A DNA stretch of 33,333 bases, taken from positions 1 through 33,333 of the forward strand of contig JAGDWP010000028.1 of assembly GCA_023269855.1 (NCBI GenBank). The letters run 5' to 3'. The notes under the pieces are model-generated. The model was not told the DNA's origin. It was given only the letters and a program-made list of their open reading frames with translations, and ran no database searches. Source of the DNA: Nitrososphaerales archaeon (GTDB lineage: Archaea > Thermoproteota > Nitrososphaeria_A > Caldarchaeales > Wolframiiraptoraceae). Positions 10,171 through 18,348 of this stretch are shown piece after piece (within the stretch, counting starts at the first letter, position 1; every line of letters starts with the position of its first letter). The translations under genes and the position numbers were made by a program.

Positions 10171-11106
10171 TTACTGTTTCTCGAATCTTCTCTTCAGCTC
10201 AGTCAATACTTCACTTAGATTACCATAGCTTTCTCTTCTTAACTGCTTCAGGATTATTGATGCTGGGACTCTAGTCTTCGAATCGATATCGATAAGCTTC
10301 CATCCATGCTTCTTTACTAATTCATTTTTGGTCATTGGGAAAACAGCATCTTGTAATACTTCCTTTAAGGAATCTAATCCATAACTACTTGTAACAGGAG
10401 GGAGTTCACCCTTCTTTATGAATCTCTCCATTCGAGCAGCATCAAGATACATTGAGATCCCGTGAAAGCTTAAGTAGACTTTCTTAGACTTTCTCCGTCC
10501 AGCTCTCTCCTTGATTAGCTTAAGGTCATCGTCAGTGAATTGGTAAATATTGTGTTCTCCTAAGCCGAAGAGCCTACTATATGATATCTCTTCATCATCA
10601 TATGGAGGCTCCTCTATACAGTAATCTGTTACAGGTATTATCCCTAAGCTTTGGAATTCTTCTAATGATAAATTAGTAGAGCTAGACCATCCACATCGAG
10701 GCTCCAAGGCTAATCTCACCTTTCCCAAATCAAGCATCCTCAAGATATGCTTAATATTTTGAACTATGGATTCTAGACTCAAACTTTTAGGAGTTTCAAA
10801 AACTAATACCTTAGAATCGAGTATTCTACATATTTCAAGCATCTTCTCTAGGGTCTCCAATGTTTTAAATGAAGGTTTTAACTTTTCTAAATGTGTGATG
10901 AGCTTATTCGCTTTAACTGTAAATTCAAAATCTGCTGGCACACGCCTCCTCCATGACGAGACTTTCTCAATGTGTGGTAAAGTATAGAAGGTTGAATTAA
11001 CCTCGACGAATCTAAAAGCTTTCGAATATATCTGCAAGGGGTCTAAGTCTAGCACTTTAAAGTAATGCCAGCCCCCGCATCCTACAAGTATCCGCTCATG
11101 GATCAT
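10171..11106 (-). CDS. DUF72 family protein with extra C-terminal domain
   Basis: RILVGCGGWHYFKVLDLDPLQIYSKAFRFVEVNSTFYTLPHIEKVSSWRRRVPADFEFTVKANKLITH: DUF72 N-terminal signature. Confidence 0.88.
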   Translation of the reverse strand: MIHERILVGCGGWHYFKVLDLDPLQIYSKAFRFVEVNSTFYTLPHIEKVSSWRRRVPADFEFTVKANKLITHLEKLKPSFKTLETLEKMLEICRILDSKVLVFETPKSLSLESIVQNIKHILRMLDLGKVRLALEPRCGWSSSTNLSLEEFQSLGIIPVTDYCIEEPPYDDEEISYSRLFGLGEHNIYQFTDDDLKLIKERAGRRKSKKVYLSFHGISMYLDAARMERFIKKGELPPVTSSYGLDSLKEVLQDAVFPMTKNELVKKHGWKLIDIDSKTRVPASIILKQLRRESYGNLSEVLTELKRRFEKQ

Positions 11107-11284
11107 CTACTACTTCTAAATATAATATTGTTTTTCAAGACTCTTAAGAAGTTACCTAGTATACCTGTGCTCAATGTTCCTACTGTATCACCCACGTATT
11201 CTCAATGCAGTTATACATGTATCCTTGAGAGTAGAAAGGATGGAAACCTACATAACATAGCAGTGACTATAACATTAATAGAGA

Positions 11285-12457
11285 TTGTCTAAGATTCTTA
11301 TAGGTACTAGTGGCTGGAGCTATTCAGATTGGGAGAATATATTCTATAAGAGTGGGGAACATAAACTAAAACAATACTGTAAGGTTTTTAATACAGTTGA
11401 AATAGATTCAACATTTTATGCTTATCCCAACCCTGATCTTGTTAAAGGGTTATCAAGTTCTACTCCTGAAGACTTTATTTTTACAGCTAAGCTTCCATCA
11501 TTAATAACCCATGATAAAATGCTTGATATCTCGAAAGGAGTTGAAAAAGACTTGGATAGATTCCTAGAACTGATGCATCCAATAAATAAAGCAGGAAAAC
11601 TAGCTTCACTACTTATTCAGCTTCCTCCAAAATATAGTTATGATAAATATTTTCACAGATTCAAGGAATTTCTAAAACTTACAGTTGGAGATTATAAATA
11701 TGCTGTAGAGTTTAGAGATACTTCATGGCTTAGAGAGGATGTTTTAGAGCTTCTTTCTAAGTATGAGATAGCCTACACTATTGTGGATGAGCCTCTCCTT
11801 CCACCGGAAACTTACATTACTACTGATTTCGCGTATATCCGATGGCATGGAAGAGGTAGAAACCCTTGGTACTATTATCATTACAACTTGGAGGAGCTGA
11901 ATGAGTGGAAGCCGAGAATTCTAGAGATAAGTGAAAACGTTGAAAAAGTATATGGATATTTTAACAATCACTTTAAGGGTTATGCTGTTCATAATGCACT
12001 CCAAGTTCTCCAAATCCTAGAGATAATTACACCGACGCAGAAGAAGATTCTAGAAGAAGTCGAGAAAAATCTTGAAAGAATACGTATACATCAACCCGAC
12101 CTTACACTGCACCTACCTCCCGAGAAGCTCCCGGAAAATGTTGAAGAATTGTTGTTAATGCTGAGTGACAAGATGAGGTTAAAGAGAGCTAAAGAGATTA
12201 CGAGGGAGTTGATAGTAGTTGGAGAAGAAACTGAAAATTATCTTTCAGCGAGGGTAAAAGACTACAACGTTGTAATTGATTTGGAGCGGCGGATAATATT
12301 TCACGATTGTGCTGACTGGTCTAAAATCAGATTCTCACTCAAATTTTGTAAGCATATTAACGCGTTAATGCTTAATATAGATAAGACGTATGCTAAAAGA
12401 ATTCTAGAAGATATAGTAGTTAACAGGAGTCTCTGGACATTTTCTGAAATCATATGA
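11285..12457 (+). CDS. DUF72 family protein with C-terminal SWIM-like zinc module
   Basis: KILIGTSGWSYSDWENIFY...NTVEIDSTFYAYPNP, FAYIRWHGRGRNPWYYYHY; C-terminal HDCADW...FCKHINALML. TTG start. Confidence 0.88.
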   Translation: MSKILIGTSGWSYSDWENIFYKSGEHKLKQYCKVFNTVEIDSTFYAYPNPDLVKGLSSSTPEDFIFTAKLPSLITHDKMLDISKGVEKDLDRFLELMHPINKAGKLASLLIQLPPKYSYDKYFHRFKEFLKLTVGDYKYAVEFRDTSWLREDVLELLSKYEIAYTIVDEPLLPPETYITTDFAYIRWHGRGRNPWYYYHYNLEELNEWKPRILEISENVEKVYGYFNNHFKGYAVHNALQVLQILEIITPTQKKILEEVEKNLERIRIHQPDLTLHLPPEKLPENVEELLLMLSDKMRLKRAKEITRELIVVGEETENYLSARVKDYNVVIDLERRIIFHDCADWSKIRFSLKFCKHINALMLNIDKTYAKRILEDIVVNRSLWTFSEII

Positions 12458-12558
12458 TCAGCATCATATAGTAGTTTAGTTGAGAAACTATTTTTCATAG
12501 TGGGATGTGTAGTGGATTAATTTATTAGATAGATTTCTAGAAACCTCTATGGATCTCG

Positions 12559-13734
12559 ATGGCGTTGATTGATGCATGGATTGCTTTACTCATCTCAGTA
12601 ATTCTAGTGATATTACTTGTATTCAGAAACGTGAATGTAGGTCTTGCCTTAGCTGTTGGTGCAATCCTATATGGAGTATTATCACTTGGAATAGATGTAT
12701 TCACTGCTATTGTTGAAGCATTCGACTTAAAGATGCTTCAGACAATCATTGCATTAACTTTATCAATGTTTCTAGCAGACTTGTATAATTCTACTGGAGC
12801 ATCGAATTCCTTAATAGAAAGTTTTGAAGTCATCGGTCCAAGATTCGCAGCTTTTTCTACGCCTGCAGTAATAGGTTTACTGCCAATGCCTGGTGGAGCA
12901 TATGTTTCAGCTGTCGTCGTTGACCCGTTATATAATAACATGGGTTTAAAGAATGATGTAAAGACCTTCATTAATTACTGGTTTAGACATTTATGGATAA
13001 CGACCTGGCCTCTATACCAAGGAGTAATCCTTGCATCTGGTTTACTTGGTCTATCATCAAGTTATATAATGGTATTGAATATGCCTATAACTCTAGCAGC
13101 GTTAGTCTCAGGCATCATATTCGGATATAGAGAGGTAAAGAAGAGTAACAGGAGAGCTGAGAAGACTCCTAGAAGCAACTTGAAGAAGATTGTGCATGTA
13201 TGGCCTTTTATTTCAATAGCAGTCCTATCAATATTGTTTGATTTGAATATTGTTTTCTCTATAGCCATAACACTAGTTATCTTCATAGCTGTATATAGAC
13301 CGGGGGAAGGCAAGCTATTACATGCATTAAAGTATTCTGTTAACGCAACCTTCATTGCGATAGTTGTCTTTTCATTCATCTTCAGTAAGTGTATTGAGAA
13401 GAGTAACGTAGCCCACTTCCTAACATCACTCTTATCAGGTTATGCAGAGATTGCTGTATTCTTCATACCACTCGTAATAGTTATAGGTACAGGTGTAGAG
13501 TTCACCTATATAGCTTTAGCTTTTCCACCTCTCCTTCCATTACTTAGTTCTAATAAGCTTCTTTTACTTTCTTTTGCAGGAGGGTTCGTTGGAGCAATGT
13601 TGAGTCCAGCTCACGCTTGCCTCGTAATGTCTGCAGAATACTACAAAACTGAATTACCCAAAGCTTATAGGCTTATCCTCCCGACCACAATACTTACAGC
13701 ATTCCTGATACTACTATACTCTCTCCATATGTAA
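12559..13734 (+). CDS. DUF401 family integral membrane permease-like protein
   Basis: Polytopic hydrophobic protein with IGLLPMPGGAYVSAVVVDPLY and GGFVGAMLSPAHACLVMSAEYYK. Confidence 0.75.
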   Translation: MALIDAWIALLISVILVILLVFRNVNVGLALAVGAILYGVLSLGIDVFTAIVEAFDLKMLQTIIALTLSMFLADLYNSTGASNSLIESFEVIGPRFAAFSTPAVIGLLPMPGGAYVSAVVVDPLYNNMGLKNDVKTFINYWFRHLWITTWPLYQGVILASGLLGLSSSYIMVLNMPITLAALVSGIIFGYREVKKSNRRAEKTPRSNLKKIVHVWPFISIAVLSILFDLNIVFSIAITLVIFIAVYRPGEGKLLHALKYSVNATFIAIVVFSFIFSKCIEKSNVAHFLTSLLSGYAEIAVFFIPLVIVIGTGVEFTYIALAFPPLLPLLSSNKLLLLSFAGGFVGAMLSPAHACLVMSAEYYKTELPKAYRLILPTTILTAFLILLYSLHM

Positions 13735-13801
13735 ACTCTAAACTGTGTAGTCTACGTCTTGGAAAGAGTTATTAATTTTATGATTCAAGATATTCTCAAG
13801 T

Positions 13802-14179
13802 ATGAGTGTTAAGCCGGGTTTAGTCTTTAGGGATAAGTATCTGGTTACATCTGAGTTTACTGCTAAACATCTTGGTTCTGGAAGTGTTGAAGTTCTAGCC
13901 ACACCTGCTATGATACTTTTCATGGAACACACATGCAGAGTTAACATAGATAATTATCTCTCATCTAATCAGACAACAGTAGGTATACACGTGGATGTTT
14001 ATCATGTAAAACCTGCGCCTGTCAATTCTGAGATTACAGTAGAGGCCAAATTATTAGAAGTAGATGGTAGGAAGCTAATCTTCTATGTTGCAGCATATCT
14101 TGGAGATAAATTGATAGGATATGGGCTACATGAAAGATACATTGTAGATAAAGAAGATTTCGCTCAGAAGATTAAGTAA
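13802..14179 (+). CDS. Hotdog-fold thioesterase (FlK/fluoroacetyl-CoA thioesterase-like)
   Basis: AKHLGSGSVEVLATPAMILFMEHTCR, TTVGIHVDVYHVKPAPVNSEITVEAKLLEVDGRKLIFYV, GYGLHERYIVD. Confidence 0.83.
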   Translation: MSVKPGLVFRDKYLVTSEFTAKHLGSGSVEVLATPAMILFMEHTCRVNIDNYLSSNQTTVGIHVDVYHVKPAPVNSEITVEAKLLEVDGRKLIFYVAAYLGDKLIGYGLHERYIVDKEDFAQKIK

Positions 14180-14227
14180 GAGGTTATTAGAATTACTAAT
14201 AGGGTTGCCTCGGCGGCGAGTACTTTC

Positions 14228-14387
14228 CTAGTTGAAAATGGTTTCTAGACGAACAGCTGTAACACTACTATCGAGACCACCGCTTAACCCAATAACAACA
14301 TTCTTCCCTCCAACGATATCTCGGATAAACCTAACTATCTCATCAGTAGCTCGACCATAGTCAAGGCTCAAAAAGCTGGTCAAACAA
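14228..14387 (-). pseudogene. NAD+ synthetase N-terminal remnant (frameshifted, truncated)
   Basis: Reverse strand after an SD-like ggaggt: TTG TTT GAC CAG CTT TTT then a shift into S LDYGRATDEIVRFIRDIVGGKNVVIGLSGGLDSSVTAVRLETIFN*. The SGGxDSS ATP-pyrophosphatase P-loop in the NadE context (EIVRFIRD...VVIGLSGG) is retained; the remainder is lost. Confidence 0.65.
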
Positions 14388-14418
14388 AATCTACCTCCCC
14401 AACTCAATCAAAACAACG

Positions 14419-14441
14419 AATATTAATATTTTATTAATATT
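14419..14441. repeat. AT-only inverted repeat (aatattaat-atttt-attaatatt)
   Basis: Perfect 9-nt arms with a 5-nt spacer, lying between the NAD synthetase remnant and the tRNA. Confidence 0.6.
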
Positions 14442-14504
14442 TTCTAGACTTATTCCAAAAATAAGCTAAGAATAATAATAATAGAGGTGTATGCAGATAT
14501 TAAT

Positions 14505-14599
14505 GGGCCCGTGGCCTAGAATGGATATGGCGCCGGCCTTCGGTAGTAGGGAATTTTGGAGAAAGCCGGAAGTCGAGGGTTCAAGTCCCTCCGGGCCCG
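14505..14599 (+). tRNA. tRNA-Arg(TCG) with 20-nt intron at 14544-14563
   Basis: Acceptor GGGCCCG/CGGGCCC, T-arm GAGGG-TTCAAGT-CCCTC, anticodon stem CCGGC/GCCGG, spliced loop CTTCGGA; discriminator G, no encoded CCA. Intron lies between positions 37 and 38 with a bulge-helix-bulge: bulges GG^T and AA^A separated by 4-bp helix CTTC/GGAG. Confidence 0.93.
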
Positions 14600-14603
14600 G
14601 GAT

Positions 14604-14895
14604 TTATTTATCTTCTAGGTGAGTTTTATGAGAAAAGAATGGGGTGAGGTTGAGGGCTTTCATCAATCTCTCAATCTTTCTTTTTATAGTGAATCCTATG
14701 AGTTCAGCAAATCTTCGTCTAGAACTTGCTCGAACATAGAGATAATATTCATTCTTCCTTCTGTAGTATGTTTTTCTCTTTTTTCTATCATAAAACGGTG
14801 TTCCCTTCTTTACTGTTAGATGTGGTCCTGTCACTTCTATATTCAACCTCAATAATAGTTCCTTAACATAATTGAGAATTCTTATGAGAATACGT
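14604..14895 (-). pseudogene. LAGLIDADG homing endonuclease C-terminal remnant
   Basis: Track ORF 14604-14852 extended upstream in frame: RILIRILNYVKELLLRLNIEVTGPHLTVKKGTPFYDRKKRKTYYRRKNEYYLYVRASSRRRFAELIGFTIKRKIERLMKAL. The Y-LYVR...FAELIGFTI-RK-RL block is typical of the C-terminal half of archaeal LAGLIDADG proteins; no LAGLIDADG helix found upstream. Confidence 0.6.
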
Positions 14896-14910
14896 ATGTT
14901 TATGAAGGGG

Positions 14911-15057
14911 ACTGGGTTGGGAAGCTCAGCTGTAATGGAGTTTATTGGAGCAGTATTCTGCTCTGTTGATGCTCACAACCTACCAAGAGATATCTCATCA
15001 TCTAATAACGTCATCTATTTGAGACTTCATGGTAGAACAGATTGGCATGCTTACTAA
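14911..15057 (+). pseudogene. DUF72 internal fragment
   Basis: IGAVFCSVDAHNLPRDISSSNNVIYLRLHGRTDWHAY* matches the DUF72 signature (vsvDap.lP ... vYlRlHGR..WY.Y); both ends of the domain are missing. Confidence 0.65.
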
Positions 15058-15497
15058 ACGTATTTGCCACAGTTGTAGCAGTACCATCTCTTGTATTGTT
15101 CAATATATGTTAGGGGCTTACCGCATGTTGGGCAAGCTGGCTTCTCCTGTCTCTTGAATACGCTCGTTATAGCTCCTAGCCCCTTCTTCTCTTCTTTAAC
15201 TGGAGCAGGAGTAGGTATTGGTCCACCCATTGGAGGATACTGAGGAGTTGGTTGAGGCATCGTTTCTGGTGTTGGAGCTTTAATCTCCAGTTTCTCTTTT
15301 AGAATTATTATGTCTCCTACAGCTGAGATCCTACTCCATTGAATAGTCTCTGTCGTCTGAGCTTTAGTCAATATCAAGATACCCATCTCGCCTCCGCCTA
15401 TTGGCAGAGCAATATCCTGAACCGTCCCTACAAATGTACCATCAGGGTTGTAGACCTGCATCCCGATTAACTTACCACGAGGAATCATAGACAACAA
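15054..15497 (-). CDS. PRC-barrel domain protein with Pro-rich linker and C-terminal zinc ribbon
   Basis: GKLIGMQVYNPDGTFVGTVQDIALP (PRC-barrel), Pro-rich PTPETMPQPTPQYPPMGGPIPTPAP, zinc ribbon CPTCGKPLTYIEQYKRWYCYNCGKYV. Confidence 0.75.
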   Translation of the reverse strand: MLSMIPRGKLIGMQVYNPDGTFVGTVQDIALPIGGGEMGILILTKAQTTETIQWSRISAVGDIIILKEKLEIKAPTPETMPQPTPQYPPMGGPIPTPAPVKEEKKGLGAITSVFKRQEKPACPTCGKPLTYIEQYKRWYCYNCGKYV

Positions 15498-15777
15498 TTA
15501 ACACCTCTTTAATGGATGATCAATAGCAAATGATTCTAATAAGTTTTTCATCATCACATATCCGCTGTAGTTTCAGGGGATACTAAGCTAGTTGTCTGTA
15601 AACGCTAAAGCTAACAAATCGCTTTCTCCTCCTTATTTGGCTTTGTTTGATGCGTACTTGATATGGTTTCCACTCTATAGGTCTTTGGCTGAGCTGCATA
15701 AGAGATATGCTACCTAACATTAACGATATAGATAGATTGCCAGGTTCCTGATAGTTTTAGTAATACAGGATCATACT

Positions 15778-16944
15778 TCAGACATTTTGATAGAGGTTGC
15801 TTTTCTTTAACATTGAGATGAATTTTTTAAGATTTTTCAGGGAAGAGACTTTGATATATAAAACAGTTGTTAAAAGAGAGGCTGTTAGAATGGTTATCAT
15901 TAGTAGAGCTAGTAAACCAAAAGCGTATGCATAGTCTCCCCCAGATGCAGCAATAGCGAAACTAATTGGTGCTTGAATAAAAGAGTAAATCTCGATCATC
16001 TGATTAGCGAGACTATGGATTTTCGGTTCTTCAATAACTATCCTAACGTTATCTTTAATCCTAATACCTGAGTCACTAAATAACCATACAACTGGTCCAA
16101 CATAGGCAGAACCCATAGTTACCGCAAGAATAGATATGATTGCTATCTGAGCAGTTTTTTGAATTGGGTCGGGAGGCATTCTATTGACTTCAGGTGGTAA
16201 GAGTTCAATTATGCTGAGTATTGTAAGAGAAACGCCTAAACCAAATGCCAAAGGATAGTAAACCTTAGAGAAAATATTTGTGAAAGTCATCTCTTCATAT
16301 TTTTCTTCTTCAACAAACATTAATTGCAGTCTCCCCTTACTATTTCTTATCCTTCTAATTACTAAGTAGCCTGCAAGTCTGGGACTTATGAAATGCCATA
16401 TAATCCAACATGCAATAGCTGAGCCTAATAGTCTAAGAAGTGCAAAAGGTTGCTCGCTGACGAAGGGTAAGAAGAGTGAAGCGCTAATTGCATACAACAT
16501 GTATTCTTCAAAATGTACATTAAATCGAGGTAGCTTGTTTCTCTTAATATGTCTAGCTATAATAATGCCGGAGATTATTCCTGAAGAAATAAGAGCTGGC
16601 GGTATTGAGAATAAGAACGCATAATATATGTATGGTCCATAGTATTCGATATTAATTATCACTGACCTGAAAACGAATGTTACCGCAGCAATAATTATCC
16701 CCGCTGTTACAGGGATGAGAAAATACTTCCTTAACGGGTTCAGCGATGATGTAATCCATCCTACCCCCCATGCAATTATTCCTACGCCAATATCACTTGA
16801 AAACACTTGGGAAGATTGGAGGAGTAAAACAGTTTGTTGTAAAGACTCTGACGGTAAGTAGGTTAAGTATACACCTATAGATGTAATTACTACTCCGATT
16901 GCGAGAATTATTAATCCTGTTCTAGTAGAAGGCTCCCGAGGCAT
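15778..16944 (-). CDS. Polytopic membrane protein, unknown family
   Basis: 388 aa with multiple hydrophobic segments; start immediately after the stop of the upstream gene (16945). Confidence 0.65.
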   Translation of the reverse strand: MPREPSTRTGLIILAIGVVITSIGVYLTYLPSESLQQTVLLLQSSQVFSSDIGVGIIAWGVGWITSSLNPLRKYFLIPVTAGIIIAAVTFVFRSVIINIEYYGPYIYYAFLFSIPPALISSGIISGIIIARHIKRNKLPRFNVHFEEYMLYAISASLFLPFVSEQPFALLRLLGSAIACWIIWHFISPRLAGYLVIRRIRNSKGRLQLMFVEEEKYEEMTFTNIFSKVYYPLAFGLGVSLTILSIIELLPPEVNRMPPDPIQKTAQIAIISILAVTMGSAYVGPVVWLFSDSGIRIKDNVRIVIEEPKIHSLANQMIEIYSFIQAPISFAIAASGGDYAYAFGLLALLMITILTASLLTTVLYIKVSSLKNLKKFISMLKKSNLYQNV

Positions 16945-18348
16945 CTATTCTTCCTCCTCTCTAATTAACTTGCCAAACCTGTATAGAAGTAGCAGTGTCA
17001 GGAGTAGAATTGAGCAGGATGTTAATGTTATGTATGAGAATCCGCCGGCTTGGATTGTTAGTTCTGCAATCGGTGAGGGCTTAAGTTTCTGTAGAGAATA
17101 CCATGTTGCTAGGAAGCGTGTAGAAAATATTATGTCTATTAAGACCTGGTTCGGAGTGATTTTTTCATCAACAACTTTAAAGTATGGTTTACTAGATGAA
17201 ACAATAGAAGCAATAGTTGTTGAAGCATCTCTATACTTTTCAGCATTCTTAACATTTTCTATTCTCGATAGCCTTTCCAGCATTATAGGTATATCTAAGT
17301 CGTAGACTTTCAGCTTCGAATGGTTTCTCAATATCGTGATAATATCTATATAGTTCAAGGAAGGATCATAAACTAAGTAGTTGGCGGCGTTTCTGCTTTG
17401 GAGTAATAATCTCCCACCTACTAGACTATACTCTAATAGTTTCTCAGCCAGTTCTTCAGATAAAACAATGGCCTCGTTTCTGAGACTTGTAGGATAAGGT
17501 ACTTCTAGAGCAGAGATGAAAGCATTCAAATATGCTTTAATCTCTTCTGAAGGTAATTCTGAGTTTTCCTGCGTAATATATTGGAGACTATGGTTCAGAT
17601 GCGTAATCCACAATGCTACAACTTCAGCTGGAGGATCGATATTAGCTATAGATGCTGTTCTTAATGCTACAGACAGTATTTCCAGACCCGTCGCCAGGTT
17701 TAGACCACCCCACGATGTATAATTAATAAATTCTAAATAGTGTTCTTTGACATCTTCTAAAGAAATTCTTATATCATCTCTGCTTATTTTCCCACCAGCT
17801 ATATATGATATGTAGCCTGAGTATATTAGATAAGAAGAACATGAAGTTGTTGGAAGCCATCCAAGCTTTTCTACAAGAGAACTACATGATTTAAGTATCA
17901 TGTTTTTAGAGGTTTCTGAGCCTGTTAATCCATAGTGGGTTACTGAGAACTCTATTAGAGCATATTTAGTAAGGATCTTATCCCTTTCATCTTGAATGCT
18001 GTCATCCAGGTTGGTTGATACTCTAAATAAGGCGTCAGCTATCTTATTCAATACCATTAAAGATTCATAATCTCTTAAACCCATGTGTATGTACCCTGCG
18101 AGCAGTCCAAGCCTAGCTGTAGCTTTAATCATATCCTCTGTCTTGTATTCTACAGCTAATCCATCTTCATCGATATTAGAGAGTAGGTAATGGAAGCTCT
18201 CTTTTAAAGATTCCTTTACTTTTTCTTCTAAGCTTTCCTGCTCTGAAACAGAGATTATGGATTGTGGAGTTATAACGAGGATTATGAGTAAGCACGTAAT
18301 GACTGTGTAAGGTCTTGTTAAGTTTTTTCCTTTTTTAAGCATTATCAT
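16945..18348 (-). CDS. Secreted helical protein with C-terminal membrane anchor, unknown family
   Basis: N-terminal signal-like segment (VITCLLIILVITPQSIISV), long helix-rich ectodomain, C-terminal TM (YITLTSCSILLLTLLLLYRF) with charged tail; start overlaps the end of the upstream ORF at 18348. Confidence 0.65.
   Translation of the reverse strand: MIMLKKGKNLTRPYTVITCLLIILVITPQSIISVSEQESLEEKVKESLKESFHYLLSNIDEDGLAVEYKTEDMIKATARLGLLAGYIHMGLRDYESLMVLNKIADALFRVSTNLDDSIQDERDKILTKYALIEFSVTHYGLTGSETSKNMILKSCSSLVEKLGWLPTTSCSSYLIYSGYISYIAGGKISRDDIRISLEDVKEHYLEFINYTSWGGLNLATGLEILSVALRTASIANIDPPAEVVALWITHLNHSLQYITQENSELPSEEIKAYLNAFISALEVPYPTSLRNEAIVLSEELAEKLLEYSLVGGRLLLQSRNAANYLVYDPSLNYIDIITILRNHSKLKVYDLDIPIMLERLSRIENVKNAEKYRDASTTIASIVSSSKPYFKVVDEKITPNQVLIDIIFSTRFLATWYSLQKLKPSPIAELTIQAGGFSYITLTSCSILLLTLLLLYRFGKLIREEEE

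Noticed and set aside
11215-11260. Sequence tccttgagagtagaaaggatggaaac resembling a crenarchaeal CRISPR repeat end
   Set aside because: Only one copy is seen, with no regularly spaced repeats nearby and no cas genes in the window.
15590-15720. Plus-strand 41-aa open frame LSVNAKANKSLSPPYLALFDAYLIWFPLYRSLAELHKRYAT
   Set aside because: No family recognised and TTG start only; may be a remnant but cannot be supported from sequence alone.
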